Of a stretch of 64,000 nt of DNA, positions 43,901 through 51,900 are shown piece by piece. The stretch lies in contig MKTY01000027.1 of NCBI GenBank assembly GCA_001898485.1, positions 372,001 through 436,000 of the forward strand, given 5' to 3'. The stretch is from Sphingobacteriales bacterium 46-32 (GTDB lineage Bacteria > Bacteroidota > Bacteroidia > Chitinophagales > Chitinophagaceae). The position numbers and the translations under genes are program-made. The notes below the pieces were generated by a model. It worked only from the letters and a program-made list of their open reading frames with translations, ran no database searches and was not told the origin of the DNA. The stretch's first letter is position 1; the number at the start of each line of letters is the position of its first letter.

Positions 43901-45700
43901 ACCATTACGTATCTTATGATCGAGAAAGCTAAGCGGTTTGCCGCTGTTATGACCCTCTAACCATAACGCCAGTTTACATAATTCTACAGCATCAGGGTTC
44001 ATATCCACACCGTAAATACAATGCTGAATTACCTCTCTTAAACACTTCTGATATATAGAACGGGAGGGGTTTTCTTCGCCACTTTGTATACGTGCCAGAT
44101 ACCATGCAATGGTACGTGCAGCAGCCAGCAGCATGTGTCCGCTACCGGCTGCTGCATCGCATACTTTAAGTCGTAACAAAGCTTTTACCTGCTCATCTTT
44201 ATTTCCTGCTCTTTCCTTTAGCCGCTCTTCTATTACCGGAATCAATGCAGACTTGATCAGTTCATTCACTAATTCAGGCCGGGTGTAGTAAGATCCTGTT
44301 GTTTTACGATCTGTTCCCTCATGGAAAATAAAAGTAATCTGGCTGGAAGTAGTAGCTTCCAAATTCTCTATAACTGGATGCAACTCTAATAGTCCCTCAT
44401 AAACCGACCCAAGCTCCTCAACATCTAAAGAACGATAATTAATAGGTACTAGGTTCTTATTAATATCCGTAAATTCATTCAGATTACGGATGCATTCTAA
44501 CATCAATTTGTTACTTATACGGCAATTCTGTAAGTCCGTAATAGCACTATAATTGAACAGGTCGCCATCCAGCGGAGAAATGCCCAATTTGATTCCGTTT
44601 CCTTCAGCTTCAAAAAGACGAAATGTATTGATTAATCCCTGCCATATGTCGCTAAACTGTGTTTCATAGAGGTATTGTTTTTCAGACTGCCTGCGTAAGC
44701 GGGCGATACTGTAAAAGTCCCAATATATCTTCTTCAGATTTAGCACACCGTCCCTTTTGTCTTCCGGATCATATACCAGGTCACGTTCTTCTGTCACCAT
44801 CAGAAACAGCAAGCGATATATAACGCGCAATAGCTGGCGGTAGTAATCCTTAGGAGTAATTGTGCCGGTGCGGAGCTTTTTCAACAATTCGGTATTGGCT
44901 TCGTGTTGAAGGAAACCCGTTCCCAACGCCAATAAGGATTCTTTTACTGCCTTGCTGAGCCCATCCCTGATCCTGTTGCCCGTTTCAATGCTCTCCAAAT
45001 AGTATTTTTCCAGCAGGCACTGCTCCCTCTCCTCTTTATTAAATGGAAACCGTGAAGCATGTAGTAGACGGTACAGTAGTGTAAATTCACTATACCTATC
45101 TTCATCCAACATACGCTTCAAATCAAACTCAACATAAGTTAGCTTAATCAGCCGCCCACTATCACGCATTAGCCGAAGGAGCATGCCGTTAGTTACAATG
45201 CCAAATAAATGATCCGTGACGTTCAGATATTCCTGCATGGTTCCATGCGGAGAATATTTTGAAGTACCTCCGCTCGCCTTTATATCAAGCGTATTTCTAT
45301 CCGGATGGGCCGGCTCGTGAAATCCAACTATGTGAACAGGAAGATCATCCAGGTTCTCTGCAGTATGACTAATAGAATAACTTTGATTGTTGCTTCCCTG
45401 AAGAGATGTTTTTTGATCTCTTAACTCAAAGCCGAGAGAACTGAAGAAATTCTTCATCCAACGGCGTGCTACTGTGGTACCGTAGGGGTCCGAAGAAGGT
45501 AACTGTTTTGACTTATCGCTAAACTGCTTCCAGTCCAGCTTAATTCGACTCCAGGCGTATTCTATTTCACCGCGTAGATTTCCTCCCGGCTCTAAATCAA
45601 AATCTATAGGCGATTGACCTTGTATTTCGGCCAGCTCCACCTTTTGAAGTATTTCTTCTGAAATTAAATTTCCTTGTATATTGATGCAGGTGTATTTCAT
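40985..45700 (-). CDS. Eco57I-type DNA methyltransferase fused to an HTH-DUF433 antitoxin
   Basis: A 1,571-residue protein. Residues 1-1350 are a DrmMI/PglX-like adenine-N6 methyltransferase. Residues TGSYYTRPELVNELI precede motif I (CDAAAGSGHML, about 512-522), then GVDMNPDAVELCKLALWLE, and the catalytic NPPW near 778 in VLGNPPWERIKLQ. A target-recognition region follows, and the methylase ends naturally with QYGEYRTRRLVLEAW. From Met1356 a full antitoxin follows: MerR-like helix-turn-helix (IAETAIITGFSYQKVTSWF), ISFHGLIELVVIGTLRENG, and DUF433 (VIIDPKIGLGKPVIVDKEVP to EEEIMAAVAYMQ). The 216-residue tail has the length of a free antitoxin and starts at an in-frame ATG (41635). It should mark host DNA and also neutralise the PIN-like protein. 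Confidence 0.85.
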   Translation of the reverse strand: MKYTCINIQGNLISEEILQKVELAEIQGQSPIDFDLEPGGNLRGEIEYAWSRIKLDWKQFSDKSKQLPSSDPYGTTVARRWMKNFFSSLGFELRDQKTSLQGSNNQSYSISHTAENLDDLPVHIVGFHEPAHPDRNTLDIKASGGTSKYSPHGTMQEYLNVTDHLFGIVTNGMLLRLMRDSGRLIKLTYVEFDLKRMLDEDRYSEFTLLYRLLHASRFPFNKEEREQCLLEKYYLESIETGNRIRDGLSKAVKESLLALGTGFLQHEANTELLKKLRTGTITPKDYYRQLLRVIYRLLFLMVTEERDLVYDPEDKRDGVLNLKKIYWDFYSIARLRRQSEKQYLYETQFSDIWQGLINTFRLFEAEGNGIKLGISPLDGDLFNYSAITDLQNCRISNKLMLECIRNLNEFTDINKNLVPINYRSLDVEELGSVYEGLLELHPVIENLEATTSSQITFIFHEGTDRKTTGSYYTRPELVNELIKSALIPVIEERLKERAGNKDEQVKALLRLKVCDAAAGSGHMLLAAARTIAWYLARIQSGEENPSRSIYQKCLREVIQHCIYGVDMNPDAVELCKLALWLEGHNSGKPLSFLDHKIRNGNSLVGVTDLSVLQRGIPDNAYNPVTGDDKEICKSLKKNNTAFNKTKQYSLFNPEDVSHDTEEFSNEYHELEEIRQDNVQSVRQVKQKFERLRGNAKWWKDWRACNIWTSAFFFTYTEESVAAAPTSERLQQFLQNPEAAYGPMIGKALALSEEHKFFHWPLEFPDVFEQGGFDVVLGNPPWERIKLQQQEFFATRDVTVAGAANAAARTKLIKALPATNPVLYKEYEDAVHTADSTGKFLRESGRCKLTAIGDINTYSIFSELSSSLINVKGRIGIIVPTGIATDDSNKAFFGTMVENNRLVSLFDFENKEGIFPSVHRMYKFCLLTISGYDIGNRKAQFGFFLTRIENLHDNLRIFNLYKSDFMQLNPNTNTCPVFRTSVDANLSRKIYKQIGTFIDENKNHNPWGAYYIRLVDLGDHQKEIELTHLRNETVHIVPIYEAKLFWQMDHRFSTFANQTKEEIENGSAVQLSEHDKENSHNRVSVRYYSKTELRTELFAKYPDYSKNYFVLWRDISNATNERTSIAAVIPKVLASRSSPGIGFDGSQNGSLLVANLNSLVYDYFVRQKISGVHFNWGLLKQTPVISSAGYSKESRYRILQISSELIFTSWDIKAFADDVWKEAEEDLQEVIQQQWDENKAITGGHEWAPPEWCEIDDTGCPLPPFKWSDDRRAILKAELDAIYAQLYGLTTEELQYILDPQDVYGPDFPGETFRVLKEKEIRQYGEYRTRRLVLEAWNKLNNINENVSLTPNIQTNMIDLSLHTGIYSIAETAIITGFSYQKVTSWFKELTKENYEGLDIKQARDVASGRISFHGLIELVVIGTLRENGLRMKKILQARSDLHVKTKKIYPFATNNVRERLNVSGRDIIWDFGDMKVTLDGSSQVNIEFITQFFMDIVFSNDVAQRLMPAKGNNKVIIDPKIGLGKPVIVDKEVPVDIVASSYNKNPKAIGKIKTEFDLTEEEIMAAVAYMQ

Positions 45701-45707
45701 GAATAAC

Positions 45708-48554
45708 TTACTTAACTTCGGGTAACAGGATATATGCTCCTAACACGTCCATAGGCAGAACGGGTTCTACAACTTTATATTTACTGCCGCTTACCAGTTT
45801 CTTGAATTTTGTGTGACTATCTACGAGATGCGCAGCTCTTTCCAATGCAACTTCATCGGTTTGTAAGCGGAATGCAGTTTCATCATTTATCCATTCTGAT
45901 TCTTCTTCCAACCAATATTCCTGCTCTGGTATTTCTATATTTTGCGATGGCCTGGCATTCTCCAATAAAGTCATTGCCTCCTCCTTTCTTAAAAAATCAC
46001 GATCATTCAGAGATCCTTTATATCCCCATAGCCACATTTCTTCTGCCACGATCTCTTTATTACTTGGCTGTTCTGCAATAACATTGCGCACTCTAAGCTG
46101 AAATAAAACTGTTTTGATTTGAACCTTTTGCGTACGCAAGACAGCGGTACGGGCTGCTCTATAATTACCTGTCTGCTGGAGGGCACTGTTAATGATATAT
46201 TGTGCCAGTTGCTCTGTAAAGGGGTGATTTCTGCCGATGTAATAATAACCGAATGGAGTAGGTGATGAAAAGGAAACGAATAATTCATTTTTTTCAGGTA
46301 GTAATTCACGTAACCGCTGTGGAAGATTCGTGGTAAAAATGCTATATCCATCCTTCTTTTTGTCGGTCTGTACACCCATAAACTGAAGGGCCTGGATAAC
46401 AAATTGCGCTACCGCTTTAACATCGCCAATAGCTTCATCGACTTCTTTCAAATCACTTTCAATTTCTGAAGCCTGGATCATGTTCTGTGCAAAAATACTC
46501 CTGGATACTTTTTCTCTTTGTTCCGCTTCTTCAAATGCTTTGGCTACTTTATTTTTCTCCGCTTCAATTTCTTCAGCTTCAAAGATGGACAATTGATGCG
46601 ATACTTGTTTTACAGCAACTGGTTTAAGCAAAATGGCATTAGTAACTGCTTGCATTACTGTGGCGCTATCTTCAGGAAAGGGAACAGCAATACCGATGGC
46701 TTTCCGGATTTCTTTTGCTTTACGTAATAATACGTCAAGCACAACGCCATCAATAGGGTTGTTACTACCATACAATAAACTCACTTCTACCGTATCAGAT
46801 TGCTGACCAAAACGGTCTATACGCCCTTCCCTTTGTTCCAGCCGATTAGGGTTCCAAGGCAAATCATAATGCACTAATGCATTAAACCCTTCCTGCAAAT
46901 TGATACCTTCGCTCAGGCAATCCGTAGCAATTAGCAAACGCCTCGATGACCGGTTCATTTTTTCAATTTTCTCTCTTCGCAGCTCATCATTTAGCTCACT
47001 GGTCACTACCTCAATATGTATTTCTTTAAAAGCTTTTCCTTTCAGTTGTGTTTTGAATATCTCGCCCAAATAATTTGCTGTCTGTATGTATCTGCAAAAA
47101 ACGATAGGATTCCCACCTCTTTCCAGTATATTTTTAACCTGGGCAAGCGCTTCTTTAGCTTTATGATCGTAGGTAATTCCAGAAATGGCTTCCAGGCGAC
47201 GTGCGTAGCCCATCAAACGTCTGGATTCGTTTTCGCCTAATGAAATATTCCCTAATGCTGACAAGGGCAGGTTATCATCTTTTGCATACTCCTTATCCAA
47301 TATATCCTCGGAAGGTTCAAATATATCTTCATCACTATCTTCCTGAAGCCCTTTTTTTCGTGCTTTCTTTTCAAGCATAGCTATCCCTGAAGCCGGGCTA
47401 CTCATTACACCTCTCAGGAGGGCCAACGCATCCCAGTAACTATATCGCTGTTTCCGATTATCATTAATATTTGACACTACTAATTCTCGCGCATAAGTAA
47501 GTATATCGTTGAAAATTGATGCATAAGCTTCTCCTATCTCGTAGGATTGGTCTACGGAATTGCGCTCGGGAAACTTAGTTTCTTCATCCAGCCATTTAAG
47601 CACATCAGCTCTTCTTCGCTGAATAAAACATTTTGCAATTTCCTTTCGTTGTTCTTCGGTAGCGGCAACGATATCTGTTTTTTCAAAAGATGGATTTAAA
47701 AGTCCAAGCAGCGACTGGAATTCTGCCTGTTTGCCGCTATGTGGCGTGGCAGTAAGTAATAACAAATGCTGGTGGTCTTTTGCTGCTATATCATGTAACA
47801 GGTGATATCTTAATTGTTGCGCATTGTTTGCCCCGGCAGGCTTAGCACAGGTGTGCGCTTCGTCCACAATGATTAGTTCAGGACAGTGGTCAACGAAAAC
47901 CTGGCGTTTATGACCACTTTTGATGTAATCAATAGAAATGATCTGGAACGGATAAGCTCTGAATATATTTTCATGAGCTCTAATTTTTCGCTCTAAAACT
48001 GTAGCTGTGCCTGAACGTATAATTACGGCTTCAATACCAAACTTACTCTTGATCTCCTCTTGCCATTGATCACACAAATGCGGAAGACAAACTATGGCAA
48101 ATTGTTTTATTTCTTTACGTTCATACAGCTCTTTTGCAATCAACAACGCTTCGATCGTTTTTCCGACACCGACATCATCGGCTATGAGCAAACGTGTTGT
48201 TTTTTGTCTTAATGCCATGATGAGTGGCACCATTTGATAGGACCTGGGACGGAAAGAAAGTTTGCCCAGACATCGGAATGGTCCCGCAGCATTTCTAAAA
48301 GAAAGTCGCGCCGCATTGTACAGCAGTTTGGCTGAGGTAAAATCGCCTAAATCTGCCTTTGATGGTTTTATAAAATTGTAGGTACTGGGTTTGTCACTTT
48401 GATTAGCCAATGGTTTAAAAATACCCATAATCTCCTCGTCAGTACCTCCTAATGGCTTCACAAGAAAAATTTCTTCCTCTTCAGAAGGTAATACAATCCA
48501 TGGTCTGTTTCTCAACGTTACAAGGCTTCCCGGTTTAAAATCAAAATCAGTCAT
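45708..48554 (-). CDS. DrmD-like SNF2-family helicase
   Basis: A 948-residue SF2 helicase/translocase. The start FKPGSLVTLRNRPWIVLPS and PLGGTDEE resembles the opening of DISARM DrmD proteins. Motifs: Walker A IADDVGVGKTIEA (about 122-134), motif II IIVDEAHTC (about 226-234), motif III LLLTATPHSGK, and a C-terminal RecA domain with ATDCLSEGINLQ, DLPWNPNRLEQREGRIDRFGQ. A charged helical segment (about 655-690) and a beta-rich C-terminus follow. In class 1 DISARM this protein works with the adenine methylase encoded next. Here that gene follows after seven bases, while the Doc-like gene overlaps its start by one base. Confidence 0.87.
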   Translation of the reverse strand: MTDFDFKPGSLVTLRNRPWIVLPSEEEEIFLVKPLGGTDEEIMGIFKPLANQSDKPSTYNFIKPSKADLGDFTSAKLLYNAARLSFRNAAGPFRCLGKLSFRPRSYQMVPLIMALRQKTTRLLIADDVGVGKTIEALLIAKELYERKEIKQFAIVCLPHLCDQWQEEIKSKFGIEAVIIRSGTATVLERKIRAHENIFRAYPFQIISIDYIKSGHKRQVFVDHCPELIIVDEAHTCAKPAGANNAQQLRYHLLHDIAAKDHQHLLLLTATPHSGKQAEFQSLLGLLNPSFEKTDIVAATEEQRKEIAKCFIQRRRADVLKWLDEETKFPERNSVDQSYEIGEAYASIFNDILTYARELVVSNINDNRKQRYSYWDALALLRGVMSSPASGIAMLEKKARKKGLQEDSDEDIFEPSEDILDKEYAKDDNLPLSALGNISLGENESRRLMGYARRLEAISGITYDHKAKEALAQVKNILERGGNPIVFCRYIQTANYLGEIFKTQLKGKAFKEIHIEVVTSELNDELRREKIEKMNRSSRRLLIATDCLSEGINLQEGFNALVHYDLPWNPNRLEQREGRIDRFGQQSDTVEVSLLYGSNNPIDGVVLDVLLRKAKEIRKAIGIAVPFPEDSATVMQAVTNAILLKPVAVKQVSHQLSIFEAEEIEAEKNKVAKAFEEAEQREKVSRSIFAQNMIQASEIESDLKEVDEAIGDVKAVAQFVIQALQFMGVQTDKKKDGYSIFTTNLPQRLRELLPEKNELFVSFSSPTPFGYYYIGRNHPFTEQLAQYIINSALQQTGNYRAARTAVLRTQKVQIKTVLFQLRVRNVIAEQPSNKEIVAEEMWLWGYKGSLNDRDFLRKEEAMTLLENARPSQNIEIPEQEYWLEEESEWINDETAFRLQTDEVALERAAHLVDSHTKFKKLVSGSKYKVVEPVLPMDVLGAYILLPEVK

Positions 48555-48949
48555 TATTCTTTGCAGGTTACATTTTCGGTTAGAAATTCAGCTAGGTCAC
48601 TTTTGTCTTTTTGACCTTTCGCCACATCCATCAGTATAGGCCATAGATAGTCATCCGGGATTAAGAAATCACATCCATTCAAACGGAGAAAGGAGAACAT
48701 TGCTAAAAAACCTGTTCTTTTATTTCCATCAGTAAAACCCTGACATTCTGATAGATGATAGTAATATGCAGCCGCCATGTGAAAGACGCCCTGGTGTAAA
48801 TATTCTCCTCCAAAACTGGCTCTGGGCTGATTAACAGCAGATTCTATTACTCCCTGATCCCGTACAAGATCGGTGCCGCCAAACGTCTGAATGGCGAGCT
48901 TATTAAGATATACTATCCGTTCAAACTCAAGAAAAATATACTCCCTCAT
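48554..48949 (-). CDS. Doc-like Fic-fold protein with altered catalytic His
   Basis: A 131-residue protein of the death-on-curing family. The helical fold is recognisable (LVRDQGVIESAVNQPRASFGG near residues 29-48 and YYYHLSECQGF). The Fic motif H-x-F-x-D/E-G-N-K/G-R reads Q70-G-F-T-D-G-N-K-R-T, so the catalytic His appears replaced by Gln while the nucleotide-binding DGNKR part is kept. Doc kinases phosphorylate EF-Tu; without His the protein may bind nucleotide without transfer or act as a structural subunit. No Phd-type antitoxin is encoded. It overlaps both helicase genes by one base (TAATG on each side), so its amount is tied to theirs. Confidence 0.85.
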   Translation of the reverse strand: MREYIFLEFERIVYLNKLAIQTFGGTDLVRDQGVIESAVNQPRASFGGEYLHQGVFHMAAAYYYHLSECQGFTDGNKRTGFLAMFSFLRLNGCDFLIPDDYLWPILMDVAKGQKDKSDLAEFLTENVTCKE

Positions 48950-51900
48950 TATTCTCCTAGTTTTTTAAGGGTAATACTAAATCTTGACTTTGCCTCTACA
49001 AATAAGCGCCCTATATCCTCGTTAGAAACTTCCGGTGCTTTGGATTTAACTGCTTTGAAAATATCGGGACGTTTGGCTATGAAGGAGGAGATATCTTCTC
49101 TATAATACCAAACCAATACCTGGTATCCGGCTTGTTTCAGTGCGTCTCGTTTGGCCTTGTCTTCTTTTGTGATGCTATCTTCATCATGTGGTGTGCCATC
49201 ACAAAAAATAAGCACATTGGGCTTATAGAAGAAGTCAGGCTTCACATACATATCGGCCACTTTGGGCTGCGCCTCATCAGGCAATTTCAGTCCATGTCTG
49301 AACAGGTGCTGAAGGAATCGATCTTCCGTTATACTATTCTGATCTCTTGAAGATTGAAGAAAACGATATTGCTCTTCATAGCTGTCAAAAGATTTGTTAG
49401 GAAGAATTTCTATGGACGCACCTGATAAATTTTGTAGCGCATTTCTAATAAGGTTGCGATCAATTTGCTGGTGATAATATTGGTTATAATAGCTAAGCAA
49501 ATCGTCATAAGTTGCAGGTAATACTTCTCCGCTTTCTTCTATTCCGTTTTTATAGAAGCACACACTATATGCTTCTTTTATGATCTTACTATATACTTGA
49601 GGGTTATCTACTAGTTGGGACAGAACACCAAGACTTCCTTCCGCGGCTTCATAGATGAGAATATTAGGCGCGTCTGGTTCGCCCATAATAGTTGCCCCTA
49701 TTTCATTGGCTTCTACCTGGAAGTAATTTTCAATAGCTCTTTTTATAGCAAACATCAATGTAATGACGCCATTGCTGCCGCCTTTGAGTGCCAATGCCTG
49801 TATGGGTTGCATGTATAGGGCATTGGCAGTATCGGAAGTAAAGAGCTTAACGTCTCTTATTTCATCCTTACCGGCGTTCTCTTCTTTCTGCTTTTTATTT
49901 TGCCAATAACCAGAGTTCAAGTTAATGGTAAAGCCTTCTTCTTTGGATGCCCGCCATTTCAAATTGAGTTTGAAGATGCGGCATGCAGGTATATAGTGTA
50001 TGTGCAGTAACGGGTCTTCATTGATCTTTATGATCCCTTCGGTGGTGTTTTCGAAGCCGCCATCTACCGAAAAATAAGTTTGTATTTCATAACCTTTCCG
50101 GGTTCTTTCTTCTTCCTGGCAAGTGATCCTTTGCATTTCGTATGCGCGGGTCTCGGACATTTCGATGAGTGTAGTATGAACGTGTTCTCTTGTGTCTAAC
50201 TGCAACGGCTCGTTGATAATCGGATCTACTTCATAATTGTACTGTTGATCGTACAAGAAATAGCCCGTTTTAGGTGCAATTTTTGCCTTCTCTAATTTTA
50301 ACTCAGCTTCTGATAGTACAATTCTATCTACCCTGTATTTTGAGCCATCGTGGTAGATAACGTTACGTGGTCCAAATTCACTCAATGCTACAAAACGGGG
50401 GCGGGAAATAAATTCGCCTCCCTGGTCTGTATTTTCCATGAAAGACCGAATAGGTAATCGCGTGAAGTTGTACCCCGGAAGGAAGCCTTCGGCCGCTAAA
50501 TAACGATAGGGATAAAATTCTGATTGTTCTCTATTGGCTCCCGATGTTTTTACCTCTATGGGATCATTCAACAACAAATCTCTCTGCCGCTCCGCTTGCC
50601 TTAAATTTCTGTATGCTTCTTTCTTTTTGGTATGATCATCCGCATAAATTCTATTCTCGATAATGGAAGTGGCGGCCTTTATTTGCCTGTCTGCTGCCTG
50701 GTAGAGTTGCCGCCATCTTATAAGAGCGCTGTCGAGTGCTTGTTCAAATGTATCAATACGTTGCCTGATCCATGTATCATTGAACCATGCAGGGGACCGC
50801 TTTGCAAATTCAGTTTTGAAATATGCATCGGCGATTATTTCTTTAAAGTTTGCTGCGATCTCCTTTTTCTCGTTTTCATTGAGCTTTAGCACTTCAATTA
50901 CTTCTTGTTTGATAGGAAGATGTACTATATCTGATTTATCAACCAAATCTCCTAGTGAGCTATTAAGCGCGGTCAATGAACGTTTGGTTAAGATAGAAGC
51001 ATACAAGTGGCTTTGTAGTAATTCGCGATTTATAAGATCTATTCTCGGAGGTGTTACTACACCCGCCACCATTTGTGTGGCGTGCTTAAAGTAATGCCTA
51101 TCATGCGCACTATAGTTGGAGCAATATACCAAAACGAAAGCAGCCTGTCCGCTACGACCCGCACGACCACTTCTCTGTGCGTAGTTTGCCGGAGAGGGTG
51201 GCACATTGCGCATGTGCACGATAGATAGATCCGAAATATCAATACCCAGCTCCATTGTGGGTGAGCAAAATAGTGCGCCTATTTTCCCGGATCGGAAATC
51301 TTCTTCCCGTTGTTTTCGTTTTTCATTTGAAATTTGCCCCGTATGTTCTCGGCCTTCAATTGGTTTCAGACGATGGAAATCTGTTTGGTAAAACCGTTGA
51401 AAATATTCATTCGGTTTTTGTTTTAAGGGTTTATATGCCCTTGTTCGTATAAAGTCCTGGCTCAGGTTTTCTTTATCTCCTTTTGCCCAAATGATATTAT
51501 CTACTTTTAACTGGTAGATGTGTATGTGCTCATTTGCCTCCGATTTGACTTCTTTAACGGAAAGCCACCCGGCTTCTCTGTACAAGAAGTCAAACAGGTT
51601 ATAAGCGAAGTCCATGTAAGCCTGCTTGCCTTTTATTTCTATGTCATATGCCTTAGCTGTCCTTCTTATATATCGGGCCAAAATACTTTGTGGGCCGCCG
51701 CTTTCGGTATAAAGTGATTTTGCAGTGCTTGCTATTTTTTCGAGGCGGATGTAAGCCGGTAGTTCAAGTCGTTCGCTTTCGTCTAATGTCCATGGACTTC
51801 TGAGTTTTTCTCGTATCCGCTTTGCATTTTGACTAAGAATAGCGGGCTCTAACATGGAAAAGCTCAATGCATACGCTTTTCTAAAGAAATCAAATATTTG

